64,000 nucleotides of DNA from Melastoma dodecandrum (taxonomy: Eukaryota > Streptophyta > Magnoliopsida > Myrtales > Melastomataceae). The stretch's first letter is position 1. The number at the start of each line of letters is the position of its first letter. Position numbers and translations under genes: made by a program. The notes under the pieces are model-generated. The model ran no database searches, was not told the DNA's origin, and saw nothing but the letters and a program-made list of their open reading frames with translations. The stretch spans positions 5,146,001 to 5,210,000 of the forward strand of contig JARUPY010000606.1 in NCBI GenBank assembly GCA_029817715.1. The letters run 5' to 3'. Shown one piece after another: positions 10,821-23,500 of the stretch.

Positions 10821-12148
10821 ATGATAGGGTTGGCAGACATCTACAACGTGGTGGAGGCCATCATGCCCCTCTACGTTTCCCTCATCCTCGGCTATGGCTC
10901 TGTCCGTTGGTGGCGCATCTTCACCCCAGACCAGGGCGACGCCATCACCCGCTTCGTTGGCTACTTCACCCTCCCACTCTTCACCTTCGAGTTCACAGCC
11001 CATGCCGACCCTTTCAAGTGGAACTTCTGGTTCATCGCCGCCGACGCAATCTCCAAGGTTGTTATTGTGGCTGTGCTTGCCCTCTGGGCTAAGTGTAGCA
11101 CTAAAGGGAGTTACTGCTGGTCCATCACCAGTTTCTCCCTCTGCACCCTCACCAACTCCCTTGTTGTCGGGGTCCCGCTCCTCAAGGCCATGTATGGTCA
11201 GTTGGGGATGGACCTGGTCATCCAAGGTTCCGTCGTACAGGCGATCGTCTGGCTCACCTTCCTCCTCTTTGTCCTCGAGTTCAGGAGGTCTAGGAACGAC
11301 ATACATTCCTTGTCTACCCCAACCGGCCCCAAGGAGGAAGTCAGCAAAGAGGATCCAGAGGGTATGGTTGGGGTTGTGAGCTCGACAAAGCCGTCATTCT
11401 GGAACCTGCTGAGGCTCGTCGGGTCGAAGATGGCCGTGAACCCAAACTCCTACGCGAGTATCATTGGGATTGTATGGGCTTTCGCCTCCAACAGGTGTCA
11501 TGTCCAGCTTCCGAGCATCGTGGATGGCTGCATATTGATAATGTCCAGGGCTGGAACGGGCACGGCCATGTTCAGCATGGGTGAGCGACAGGGAGCATGA
11601 TGTTATATCTATTAAGGGCAGGGAGGAATCCACATATCATGTCTAAGGTTTGTTCGGTGGATGTTGCAGGCATATTCATGGCGCTACAGGAGAAGGTGAT
11701 GTCATGCGGTGCGAGCCTAACCATCTTCGGGATGGTACTCAGGTTCATCGCCGGGCCAGCTGCTATGGCCATTGGAGCCATGGCGGTGGGCTTGCACGGT
11801 GATGTCCTGCGTGTCGCTATCATTCAGGTAATCCAATTTCAGTAGAAACAAATCCCCGCGTTATTCCAACCGCTGCTTACTGCTTATAAAACTGATACAT
11901 GCAGGCGGCGGTGCCCCAATCCATCACGTCCTTCATCTACGCCAAGGAGTATGCCCTGCACGCAGATGTCCTCAGCACAGCGTAAGCATCGCCCGTTCAA
12001 CCATTCTTTTCCGCTCATAGCCCTTCGAAACAGAGCCGTTTGACAGGTTTCTTTCTACCAATTGTGCTGCCACAGGGTGATATTTGGGATGCTGGCGTCT
12101 TCACCGGTGCTGATTGCTTATTACGCCGCAATGGAGCTCATGCATTAG
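10821..12148 (+). CDS. Short-loop PIN auxin efflux carrier, tandem copy 2, lacking intron 1
   Basis: Four exons, 10821-11580, 11670-11827, 11905-11981 and 12076-12148, give 355 aa. The start ATG begins MIGLADIYNV, aligned with MIGLVQVYGV of copy 1. Helices, the LCTLTNSLVVGVPLLKAMYG motif and a loop of ~40 residues (155-195) match PIN5/PIN8. The NPNxY motif is intact as NPNSY (207-211). Exons 2 and 3 have the same lengths as copy 1 exons 3 and 4 (158 and 77 nt) with the same phases. The intron of copy 1 at SR/LKLQLPSL is absent: the sequence runs SNRCHVQLPSI without a break. That intron is conserved in the PIN family, so loss in copy 2 is the simplest reading. Likely an ER auxin carrier; direction of transport cannot be told. 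Confidence 0.92.
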
Positions 12149-13703
12149 TATCATGCAACACACCAGACGAACCCAGCGAATTTCGAAAACCTTCTCGATT
12201 TCTATTTCTAAATGTAATTTCATAAAGAAAAGGCAAGAGATTCGAGGGGCCCGCCTTTAAGGTCAAAAGTGGGCGGGGACTGATTTTGTAACCTCTGCAA
12301 ATTTTGTTCTTCCTGTTACTACAAATTTTTGTACTCCCTTCACAAATAAAAAAATCAAGTGTAATACTTAAGTCTGAATACCAAAAATACGTACATCGAG
12401 CGAGCACCATCATACTTGATGAAGTTTTATCTGGAAGTGATGCCAAGGCGGAGGTTGAAAACGGCATCAGAATAAGGATTATGATGATGATGATAATACT
12501 GCGATCTTCTCCCAGTTGAGGAATAGTTTGCAAAGGCAGTTGATATGTTCTGGAATAAGAATTATTGAGAACAGCATGCGTACCTTCTTTGTTTGGATCA
12601 CCTGGGTTGCATAAAACGGGCATCAACCATCGATGCCCCCCCTGGACATAGTAAGATCATCACAACGTGACAGAAATTTGATCAGCAGGCCCCACCCATA
12701 AAACACAAGTTGCCCCGGAATCCATAAAATTCAATCCTCTTACAGCAGGTCCAGTTGACATTATGTATCAGACATTAGCACAGCATGTGTGCACAAGTCC
12801 ATTACTTTATGAAGGCAATTGCACTCCACCTACTAGGATAAAGAACATCATGTGACAACATTTGCAGTCGCCATTGATTTTAGCAGCAAAAGAATCTCCC
12901 AACTCAGGCAAACTACCAATGGGCAATGGGAGCCTCTCCCTAAGGCATAATCATCCCAGCATGACATGGATTCTTTCTACACTGATGGCCGTAACAGAGG
13001 AATAAAAAAGAAAACCAGGAAAAGGCTTGCCCCCTTCCCATAGTTATGCACCATCTAGTAATACAACAACAATAAAAACGGGTCCTTGACATTCCCCATT
13101 TGGAAATGCAGCACATGTACATCATCAAATACCTGAGATGAAATCTTCGAGAACTTTTTACTTCCAGATGGGGAGCTCATGGATGTTGTGGTACTCCATT
13201 AATATCGTAGATACTAACTATACTATGACGATTAGTATAAAACTGCGAAGAACATTATCAGTTCCAAGCTGTTCAAGCAAAACAGAAGTAATACAACTGT
13301 GCATCCTATGACATGACAGCATCCACAGCTTATTGCAGACCGCTTGGAAAAAAAAATAGGTTTACTGAAGAAGACTTCCCTTTTCCACATAACACAACCG
13401 TGAAAAATAATAGTAGATATTTATATGTATCAATCTAGCCACTTACACTTGCTAGTCAGGCTGCAAGCTTATGGTGAACTAATATGAATGCATATACCCA
13501 GAAGACAAGAATACATGAGGTGACATACTCGTAGACTTACACAGTGTCGGCAAGACCCGGTATACTTTACGGAAGTTTTCTGTCGACATAGTTGCATTTT
13601 CAGAAGAACATAATCCACCAGTCATAAACACTGTACATTGTGATCAATGAGCAATTGATTTACAGACAACTGCACCCACATAATAGAAGGCCATTTCATT
13701 GAT
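12149..13703. other. Convergent 3' flanks of PIN copy 2 and the CCCH gene
   Basis: No coding region is supported. The stretch lies between the ends of two convergent genes and probably holds both 3' UTRs. An ATG/ATA-rich run occurs at 12478-12500. No RNA gene or transposon end was recognised. Confidence 0.5.
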
Positions 13704-16700
13704 CTATTCCTCTTGCTCGATAGTATCATCACTGGAGGTCATCTGCCGTGTGTCAGACAATGAAAGTCTCCTTATCTTTCCTGAGACTGAATCAACTAGA
13801 CCTTCCGAGGATAGAGGTAACATAATGGTTCCAGAAACGGATGCTAAAGCACCCCGAACAGCTACATCAGATGAAGATGATGCCGGGAGATTGTTCAAAA
13901 CACCCATTGGGTGGTCAAACTTGCAGCTTGGACCGAATTTGCAAATACCATAACGAGAGTAGAAGGTGCATAAAGGTTCTTCCTGTTTAGAGTAAATATT
14001 AGTGATGACCGAGCACATCCAAAGGAAACAGCACAATGTCAGATCCTTGGGGACGACCGACATAGGTAATATGCAAGGAAGCAATAGCAAAGATAATATC
14101 CAATCATTACCGCCAGTTAAGAATCCACTGGGTTTGGATTCAAGAATCCACTCACATCAGATAAGAAAAGAAGGATGAGAGCTAAGATCATGAACTAACC
14201 GGACGTAAAGGAAGGCCTATGGGGCTCAAGCGACAATCCGGAGCAGGAAGTAATCTCTCTCTAGGGTGATGGAACCTGCAAACTGCACCAAACTTGCAGT
14301 CTCCAGTCTTCATGTAAAACCGACACTCGGGCTGGCCTGGTCTCTCGGGAAATATATTATCCCTAGGTAACGAATAGAACCCAACTGGTACAGAACTTGA
14401 ATTGTACGGAGAGAATGCCCCTGAAGATCCGGTATTGAGAGACTCGCTCTGACCTGAGCTTGCTAGTGTAATCTGACCTTTCCCCATCACCTGGAGCTGG
14501 CTATCAGGGGACAAGGCAGACCCAGGTTGACCCTGCAGAGGTCACAAGCATTTCAAACATATAAATGTCAAGAAAATACCTACCGCAATGGTGTAGTCAA
14601 GTGAAGAAACACTAGCCAGAGTGGGGCATTGGAATATCCACAGTTTGAGCAGAGGAATATAACGCCTAACTTTAAAATGGACAGACTTAGCACAAATGCC
14701 ACAATTCCCACTAAAATATTTTTTGTAGTTTAAGAGATGCTAGCCATTCCGAATAAGAGAGGGAGAATATTTGTCTATGTTCACCAAAATAATGGCACTA
14801 CAAATAAGGTTGTATTATCAATTTAACCCATCCCAATAAGGTCGAATTATCAAAGCAGCCTGACTAACACTTGATTTCTGTCGTTACTTTGGAAGCAAGA
14901 AGACAAACTCCTAGACAAAAAGGTAGCAGATAATCCCATTTCAATCCATATAAATGTTTCTGTGGCAATCATATGTATGAGAAATTAAGCAAATGTTGCT
15001 GTCCCACATAAGTGAAATAGGTGCATCCTAAATGCACCTACAAGCACTTTGCTTCCACAGGGTAAAGAAATTCATACGCTGTAGGTATTCCAGCCAGGAA
15101 GTGATACCATGCCCTGAGGTAGAATCATGGGCGTGTAATTTGAAGGACTTTGCCATCTGGGGCTGGTTATATATGATGCTCTCGACCAGCTAGTGCTTGT
15201 GATCGACTGTTGACCTGGAGTTGCCGGAGAATATACTGGAGAACCATGCAATGAAACCACCATATTAGTAGGCTGAGGATGATGGAACTTGCAAGTGCTT
15301 CCGAATTTGCATTGTCCAGTTCTTATATAGTAAGCACACTCGACCTCATTCTGCCAGGAAGAGACACTGTCAGAAAGTTGTTACTTCACATGACTTGAGA
15401 TCATCTCTGCTTGGAATGGTAGAAAGAATTTTTTGTACTCGTGAAACAGAGGAGATACAGATGCATAGTTCATCAGCTGACACTGTTTTAAGCATGCTAC
15501 TATCATGCCTTTAAGTTTCATCATCATCCCATGGTTAGCAAACAAATAAAAATAACACCATCACACAGAAAAGGGAACAAATCGAGTATTTTGGAAAATG
15601 GAAAAATTCCTTGGAAACAACAATGACAGTCAAACACTAATATTACATAAGAAAATGTCAGAGAGGTGTGCTGGAGTCATTAGTTGAGGGACAATCTCAT
15701 ACCGGACGAAAAGGGTAGCCTAAAGAATTTAAAGGAACTCTTCCCGCTATTCCAGCCTTCTCTCTTGGGTGATGAAACTTGCAAGTTGCACCAAATTTGC
15801 AAGTTCCAGTCTTCAGATAATACTGGAGAACAGTCAATCTATCAATCAATATTACACATCAGATAAAAGACTGAAAGGAAAGACAGTCATATCTTTTCAT
15901 AGAGAACAGACAGTAACCAAGAGCACTTAAACGAACCATAACCAGGACACTGAAGAAAGCTACAAAACACAGGCATATCAGACGATCCCTGACAAGAAGA
16001 ACCAAAATTTAGGAACCCTCTGCAGCTTCATGATGCCAAAAGCAGGCAAATTAACGACATTGAAGACAATGAGCCTTTGTGATGAAAAAGGCACACGGTG
16101 GGTTGCTTTTGTGGAAAAAACTACCACCCAAGGACAGCTTATTACAGACGCCTATGCCCTCAAAAAGGGCATATCACTTGCCTAAAACTGGGGTGGAAAA
16201 CTTGGCTTTCCACGTGGATGCCTAACAGCTAGCTTGGGCAGAAAAATCTATTATCAACTCATTCTCCCCATTGTTGAGCATTGCAGGTGGCTATTAAGGA
16301 GAGAAGGGAAAAAGGTACCCCACAAGCTTGCTGAGAAGGCCTTAAATAAGAAGGAGGACTTAGTTTATTTTGCTTAACCATCTAACATTGACCTTTTTCA
16401 TGGGGATATCCTACAGAGAAGAGTTTCAATCTTGTAATTGAAAGCTCTGTGTTTTTAATCAATTAATGAATTCCCTATAAAGGACTTTTTTGTAATATGG
16501 ACCAAATCCAGAGGAACAACAGGAAGGGTTAAAAAGCTTTCGAATTGATTTATCCTTGATCCAAAGTAGTGGCATTCCTTTTGCCAGTATAATAGATTAC
16601 AGTTTCCAACTGTTGCAACAGTTAAACAGGAAGTATTTATCAAAAAAAAAAAAAAACGGGAAGCTGACAATACCTGGCATTCTGGCTGTCCTATCCTCTC

Positions 16701-17684
16701 CGGATACTGTCCCATCATTTGAGCGTTAGCTATAGCCTACATCATGATGTTTACTGTAAGCCCCGAGTTTAAGAGTATAGGTATACCCGAGTTTTAAAAT
16801 AGATGTGTAATACAGAAGATATGCTAATTATTGAGGTGAAAGACCATTTCATAATTGACAAATCATGTCTGTTCCAGCATACAACACAGAGAATGCAAGT
16901 TTCCGTGTCTATAAAAGAAAAAAAACAGTCTGCTTTCAAGATCACGGCACAGGGCATGCAATCAGTGAACTGTGGATTATGCATCTGGTTAGAGGATAAA
17001 AGAGAACAGGGGTGGGGGGCACGTTAAAGTGGGTCCTCAGCAAAGTATCCATGAAAATGTCCTTCTATAAAGGTTAGAGAGGAAGCTCCCCGATTATATC
17101 TGGTTAGCAAGCAAAAAAACACCTCCGCCGTGGCTCAACACCCAGAGACATTTGAAGCATTCCGGACTAGATGCACAACCCAATTGATCCACCCCTACTC
17201 TCGTCATGAGATATGCAGGTAGAGTGCTGTCTCTCATTACCAGCATCCTATTAGACGGGTGATTGAACCGGCAAGTAGCTCCGAATCTGCAGATGCCGGT
17301 CCTGATGTAGTAAGAGCAGTCAGGCTCCCCGGGGCGCTCGGGATATGACACGGATTCCGGGACATCATCGGCAAGCAAACCCATTTGCCACATCGCATCT
17401 GAGGCAAGGAAGAAGGGAAAGGAAGTAAGGGAATGCCGAACAACAGCCCGTGGTGTTTACGCGGGAGGGCGGAGGAGGCCGGGAACAGGAAGCAAAACAC
17501 CGGTAGAATTGGGAGGGGGGAGGGGAATCCAAAAGAGAAGCAAGGCAGAAAAGCAAGCAAGCTCAATTAATGAGAAGCAAACTCAAAAACAAACAAGGGA
17601 AGAGAGAGAGAGAGAGAGAGAGGGACCTCGGGGTAAGGAAGGGTCGTCCCGAATGGCAGAAGCAGAACCATAGAAGGCCATCAT
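13704..17684 (-). CDS. Zinc finger CCCH protein, ZFN1-like, five CCCH fingers
   Basis: Seven exons (minus strand: 17684-17627, 17398-17241, 16736-16674, 15822-15703, 15350-15078, 14532-14200, 13982-13704) give 427 aa. Five fingers of the form C-x8-C-x5-C-x3-H are visible: [80 protein letters not shown] and [20 protein letters not shown]. The 3+2 spacing (fingers 3 and 4 separated by a Ser/Pro-rich stretch) is that of plant ZFN1/2/3 proteins, nuclear proteins that bind RNA or DNA in vitro. The first exon is short (MMAFYGSAS...) and lies next to a GA-rich leader. The C-terminal ~60 residues are Ser/Asp-rich with no known fold. All introns are GT-AG and phases agree. Confidence 0.95.
17599..17624. 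repeat. (AG)n microsatellite in intron 1 of the CCCH gene
   Basis: An uninterrupted AG dinucleotide run of about 24 bases lies next to the exon 1 donor site (17626). Read on the gene strand it is a CT-rich tract directly after GTCC. Confidence 0.85.
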
Positions 17685-18742
17685 CCCCAAACCTGGAGGA
17701 CCGATCGATGGATCAAACCAAATCAATATAGAGAGAGGAGGCTTAGAAAGTCCCCCTCCCCCTCCTCTTCAGACTCCAACACCTACACCCCACCACCATC
17801 GGCGTCCCAAGTTCAAAGACAAGAGTGAGAGAGAGGAGGATTGGTGGGAGAGAGGGAGGGGGGTGGGGGGTAAGGGTAGAGATAGAGAGAGAGAGAGAGA
17901 GGGAGGGAGGGAGAAGTTCTCCTCTTCACTCGAGAAAAAATCAGCCCAGAGGAAAGGGGAATAACAACAACAACAACTACAAATCCCAAAACTCGGAACT
18001 GGTTTTGTGGGGGTTGTGTGCTCTCTCTCTCTCTCTCTTACTCTCTCTCTCTTACTCTCCCACAAACACTTGATCACACGTTGTTGTTTATATTTTTATT
18101 ATTTGTTTATTTATTGAAACGTATAAATTCCTCCCTGCTTTACTTATGAATTTCTAGTTGCTTGTTATGAATTAGGAGGATTTTACTTTTTGGTTTTGTG
18201 CTTCGTGATCCAGCGTAGAAAAGCCCAACCACCTTACTAAAAGGGATCCAACGCCCCATCTCATGTCCTCCTCCCCAGCCGACTCCTTCGCAAACCTATC
18301 ACGAGCTTGTGCTTCTTCTTTCTTCGGTGACACCAGTCGCCGTGCCAACGGGGCATTACTTTCCTGGTATAAAGGGGTTGTTATAGTTGCCGCCTCCTCC
18401 GGCAGAGCAAAGGCTTTCTTTCTTCATTTCAAGGAGGGATTATGTAGAACGAGAAGAAAGCATCCCAACTAGCACTTGAGTTGAGTGGCAGCTGCATTTC
18501 CATAGCGCGCAACAATACACTGCAAACATAGGCATACAGATAGGGGCGAGCTCCATATGGAGACGCTGGAAACATGAAATCAGACGATTTCGCTAGCTTT
18601 CTACATGGGTAGATAAACGGGTGCACGGTTTGGAGGACGTCCAGGACACCACCCCCAAGCCATTCCGAGAAGTTCATTTCCGTTTCCTCAAAATATGATA
18701 ATTCAACTCGTGAGAGGCCACATCGGGCGGCCACTGTGATGG
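17685..18742. promoter_or_regulatory. CCCH gene promoter/5' UTR and 3' flank of the RraA-like gene, with GA/CT microsatellites
   Basis: GA repeats at about 17884-17902 and a CT run broken by TTA at about 18021-18057 lie upstream of the CCCH gene start. GA/CT tracts are common in plant leader and promoter regions. The right half (about 18470-18742) is the 3' side of the RraA-like gene. No separate gene is supported. Confidence 0.5.
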
Positions 18743-19243
18743 CTAAACAGACAGCTCCATCCGTGAGATGAGGATCCCATCCGTGTCCGCATATAACCAC
18801 TCCCCGTCAGTAATCCTGGTCCCGGCAATGGTAATCGGGACATGCTTCTCCCCGTTGCCCTTCTTATTGGCCTTCATAGGATGGGAAGCCAAAGCCCGCA
18901 CGCCAATATCACAGCCATTTATCTCATCAACGTCCCGAACGCACCCGTTCACGACGATCCCAGCCCAACCGTTGTTCTGGGCCTGCACAACGGGATTCCC
19001 ACCCAATATAGCGCAGCGCTGGCTGGCACCGCCGTCGACAACAAGGACCCTGCCGTTGCCCTTCTCCTCCAAGAACTCACGGACCAGGACGTTGTCCTCG
19101 AACACCTTGAGGGTGACGACAGGCCCAGAGAAGACCTGGCGACGGCCATATATCTGGAAGATGGGCTGAAGGGCTCGGAGGTCGCCGCTCGCAATCAGCT
19201 GGGGATTGGCGTCGCAGACCTCTGCAGTCGTCACCAAAGCCAT
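18743..19243 (-). CDS. RraA-like protein (putative 4-hydroxy-4-methyl-2-oxoglutarate aldolase)
   Basis: A single uninterrupted exon encodes 166 aa starting MALVTTAEVCDANPQL and ending ADTDGILISRMELSV, the usual length and termini of plant RraA-like proteins. The diagnostic central block GGNPVVQAQNNGWAGIVVNG is followed by CVRDVDEINGCDIGV, which holds the conserved Arg-Asp pair of the metal/substrate site. Bacterial RraA binds RNase E and related proteins are HMG/CHA aldolases. Plant members are annotated both ways, and which activity applies cannot be read from the sequence. The start was chosen at the ATG matching family N-termini; an open frame extends a few codons further without another ATG. 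Confidence 0.92.
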   Translation of the reverse strand: MALVTTAEVCDANPQLIASGDLRALQPIFQIYGRRQVFSGPVVTLKVFEDNVLVREFLEEKGNGRVLVVDGGASQRCAILGGNPVVQAQNNGWAGIVVNGCVRDVDEINGCDIGVRALASHPMKANKKGNGEKHVPITIAGTRITDGEWLYADTDGILISRMELSV

Positions 19244-19793
19244 CCCTAATATTGCAAAAATCAAGGGTTTCTGATCGATCGATCAAACTAACTAACTAAC
19301 CAACCAGCCAGCAGATCATTAAAACGAAAACAGAATACCGCCGGGGCTATATTTAGGAAGAGGATCGGATCCGGATCTAACCAAGAATTTACGGTCAGGA
19401 AAAGGGGATGGATGAATCGAATCTGTAGTTTTTAGTTGTACCTGGAAGAAGATATTTCTCTATCTATCTGACTGACTTATTGTAATCCCCACATCCCCCT
19501 CACCGAGATCCAAGAGACTTTGAGATTTGGGGATGCTGATGGAGTAAAAGTCAATTGATTCCACTTTCACCCTTCTTATAATTGATTTGTGATTTTGATC
19601 GGGAACAGGACGGAGGACGACATCCAGAGGATTCGAAATGGGCCGTTTCAACATAAACTCAATGGCCCAAATCCAAAATTTTAAATTACCCCCCGCCCCC
19701 CCCCCTACCCAATATAGTCTGTGACAAACTCACTCTCTCCTTCACACACACCATCATTAGATTTTGATTGTTTGTGGGGAGGAGGATGGTGGG
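19244..19793. promoter_or_regulatory. Divergent intergenic region between the RraA-like gene and a small + strand gene
   Basis: The 550-bp spacer separates two genes pointing away from each other. It holds TGGGCC at 19639-19644 and GGCCCA at 19663-19668, site II-type motifs, and a C-run near 19688-19706. Use as a shared promoter is inferred. Confidence 0.45.
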
Positions 19794-20075
19794 ATGGAGG
19801 GACAAGAGCCCAGGTCTCAAGATCCTCTGGCTTTGGACCCTCGGCACCGCCGTTGGTCTGCACCTTTTCCTTTTACCTCGATGTCCGTCCCATCTTTTTT
19901 TACCAGGCTAAAAAGTTGGTTTTCTCTTGTTCTTTTTTGGGTTGCTGTGTCATTTGGGGGTGCAGTGTTGGTGACGAGTGTGGTGCGGACCAGGGTGCAG
20001 GACATGGATAACTTCCTCAGGGCCGACGACTCGCACCACCAACCTCTCGATGACTCCGGCAAGACTTCATCCTGA
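19794..20075 (+). CDS. Small single-pass membrane protein, function unknown
   Basis: A 93-residue frame starts at ATG 19794 (MEGQEPRSQD). It has a basic, Pro-rich N-terminus, one hydrophobic segment at residues about 41-63 (SWFSLVLFWVAVSFGGAVLV), and a short charged tail VRTRVQDMDNFLRADDSHH. One transmembrane helix with positive residues on both sides is clear; topology is not. I do not recognise a named family. Codon use and the clean hydrophobic core resemble a real gene more than a chance frame, and the divergent promoter-like spacer upstream supports this. It could have more exons or be a chance frame. Confidence 0.55.
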   Translation: MEGQEPRSQDPLALDPRHRRWSAPFPFTSMSVPSFFTRLKSWFSLVLFWVAVSFGGAVLVTSVVRTRVQDMDNFLRADDSHHQPLDDSGKTSS

Positions 20076-20594
20076 ACTTAGAACGCACACCGCCTGTTCG
20101 ACCTTTTGTCTTCACGAGCAATCAGGGGCTTCTTCCTGGCCTTTGACTGGGGTTTAGTTTCATCGGTATTTTCTGGATTCTTGTCGCAATTCCAACCCCC
20201 TCGAGTCTTAATTTGGTACTCTTTTCATATATATATAAGCTGGTTTTTGTATTGCTACTCTGGTCCCGGCCTCGCCCGTGGACGACGTGAACAGGCTAAG
20301 CCCAGCCATCGGATGACTCTCAATTTACTTCATAGCCAAACTACTGAAATGGATACTAGCAAAAACTAGGACAATCTCATACAAGGTACCAACTACTGGA
20401 TTCAGCTTCCAGGAGCCATAGTCGGGCGGTCGAAATGATTAAAATACACCCACGGTCTTGACGAAAGGAAAATCCAAAACTTTGCATGAGTTTTACACAC
20501 CATAAGTAAAGAATAACACCTCCCTTCTTGCCCTGGCTCGAACAAGAGCTACAACCTCACATCATCCATTGCAACGACACGTCCTAGCACCACT
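20076..20594. other. Convergent 3' flanks, no gene seen
   Basis: This stretch lies between the stop of the small membrane protein and the stop of the LUC7-like gene. No coding sequence is supported. Confidence 0.45.
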
Positions 20595-23500
20595 TCAGTA
20601 TCGGTCGCGGCGCCTGGATATTTTTACAATTAGAACAGACAAATTGTGGAATTTCAGGAACTACTTGTACTAGGAAGGCGAACAGCAATTTCAATTGTAT
20701 AGAAACAAAAGAGAAGCAATGCCAGAGTATCCCGCATCATTCTTTTAGAGAATGAATTATCATGTCTTCAACAGTTGAACATCTAAATCTAGAAAAAAGT
20801 CGACCCCATTGAGCCGATTCACTGATAGCCTTCCTCGCCATTGAGGCAAAACTATATTGTGTAAATCAGACTCATACCTGTTCAATCAAATCGACAAAGC
20901 AAATCTGCAGTATATGACCACAAGGAGGCTGCCTATTCCCTTGAACAATCCGTAAATGTAAACGTCTCACTTGTCATCTAAGCACACTCCCTAAATACAC
21001 CGGCATCATTTTTTTTGTTCCCATCACAATAACCGAACCCACCATGGTAAAATAACAGATTTATTGTCGTTTTTTATTCTCAACGCACTTCAAGTGTGTT
21101 TCTAGGCACAGCTTTACACGACACAAACCTAAACTGATAACAAAATTCAGAAGAATATGACCCAAAAAAGATGCTTTTGCTTAATCTAGTAGGAAGAAGG
21201 GATCAAAAAAATGAGCATCCAAAACACCAAACAAATAAATGATTATGGGGACAGAGATAGAAATTTGTCTCTCTACAGTATGAAACATCCAACACCAAAC
21301 GCATACAGACAAGCTAAAGCGGGAGAAACAATTACACAGACTCTGCATCACAAAGTAAAGAGTTTCTCAGAAACGGATACCTGTGACGATCATAATCACG
21401 TGCACGCTCTAGTGAACGGGATCGTGATCTTCGACGGCTTCTGGAGTCATAGTTCCGTGACCGGTCTGCATCCCTGTCACGTTCCCTCCCATTTCCACGA
21501 TCTCTATCATGATACCTATCATGATCTCTGCTCCTCCGATCATAATCCCTCCCTCCATCTCGGGTATCTCCACAATCCCGATCCTTGCTCATTTCCCTAT
21601 CACGATCCTTGCTCGATTCCCTATCACGATCTCTATTTCTCTCCTTTGATCTATTTGAAGATCAGGTCAGGTAGCAATAAAAGAGCAAGTGGGTTTCCAG
21701 TTGTCCAAGGTTACATACAGAATGTAAATGATGGGACTTTATTTATATACAGCTTACATACCTCCTGTCATCATGCCGATCAGCCTTGCGGCTCTTGTTT
21801 CTCTCTTCCTGGAAAATTACACAAAAATTAATTCCCAGACTCAGTTGAAGCGAAAACAGGAACTATTAATAAGCTTTTAAAAAAGAGCACCTATGCAATA
21901 TCATACATTAATTAAAACTTGCACTTGGCCTAAACATAATCATTGAATTGAGCCAACACTCCAATAATATCATTCAGTTAAATAGTCTTGAAAAGGATAA
22001 AAAAAAGGCAATCTGACAGCTCGACAGAAAGATAGTAAGGTAATGACAGGTACATAAATCATTACCGCTATTCCCTTAAAAACTCAAAAAATAAAACAAA
22101 GAAGCAGATGTTAAATATCGCGGTAAAAGATAGAAACTGCTAACCTGCAGTTCTGACAGTTTATCACGGATTTGCATGTACCCTAAATGGAGCTTCCCAC
22201 CAAAGTGATCAGCTAGTCGACGGTCACTGAAATCCATGAGAAAATTAGAATAATCTCACGAATCTATGAAGGAAGAACGGCAGAGTAAGGTAAACAAGCC
22301 ATTATTCTCAGATAACTTCGTAGCTAACAGCCGATCTACAACGTAAAACAGAAAAAGACGCACATTATTCAGCTGCAAAAGTTATCCTCGTAATACTGGG
22401 GCCAAAAAAGCCTGCTGGTGACAAGGAGGGTTATTGTCGGGTCAAAAGCTGAAGCACTTAAAACCCCAAAGACCAATTTTATTTACCCCCTCTCATTATG
22501 GTAACCTAGAGGGACTTGTATAGAATTAAGATGGATAGCTTACCTATCATAAACACTGAGAAATGCTCCACAAATGTCACAAACCCGCAACTTCTGATCA
22601 GTCTGAACAACGTCAAAAGAACAAGGAAATAGTTAACGAAGGATAAGCATCATCATAGATTCCAAATTCTTGTTATTTACAATCCGCCTGAACATAAACA
22701 CATCGCTTGAAGAAAATATTTGAGTTTCAGATAGATACTTACAATCCGTACATCAGCAGCAGTATACTTGGCAGTGTCTTGACCAGGTTCTGGTCTGGCA
22801 TGCAGCTGAGTGCATGTAGCGCAAATTGAAAATCAATGAAGCCGCACACCGAGAAATGCAAGAGAAATTAACAATAAATATATGTGTAAAACCTTCTTAA
22901 GTGCTTCTGCCTCTTCTAGAGCTTTCTGTGCTTCATCTACCATACCTTGCTCACCTGTGCATTAGTTGAATTGCAAGCAAATATGGCATATAAGTAATCT
23001 CAAACAAAGGTACTTGATTACTTTTTCTAGGTTATGAAGTCTGATACAATTGCTTGGCTACTGTCCTGCCATGATTGAATATCAAAATGAGCCTAAACTC
23101 TCAGTAAAGAGAAAGAATCCCTCCCATGATAGCTTAAAAGATGATCTACCAAGCACGGTTGAGTCAAGTCTCATTAGACGCACAAAAACAGAAGTGAAGC
23201 ACAGTTTTGCACACAATCCCTGTAGAAAATTGCAATGTGTAAGAGCTATCCTAAGATGTAGACGAACACTAACCAAGATCCTCAGCCTTCTTCAGCTTCT
23301 CGTTAATCATCTCCTGTGTGCGAGGATCAGGGGCAACAACCGGCAAAGATGCCAGAGGAGGAGGGTTTGGGGCAGGTTGCGGTAAAGCCGCTCTGTCTTT
23401 ATTGAATGCATCCAAAAGAAGCATGGACTGTGATAGGACACAAATTAGAACGAAACTGTGAAACACCGTGAAGATGCACAAAGGCATGGCTAAAACTAAT

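Noticed and set aside
17769..18077. Open frames with Arg-Glu and Ser-Leu runs near the CCCH gene start
   Set aside because: They are translations of GA/CT microsatellites in the leader region.
21332..21592. RD-rich ORF as a separate protein
   Set aside because: It is the internal part of the LUC7 RS/RD tail exon, in the same frame.
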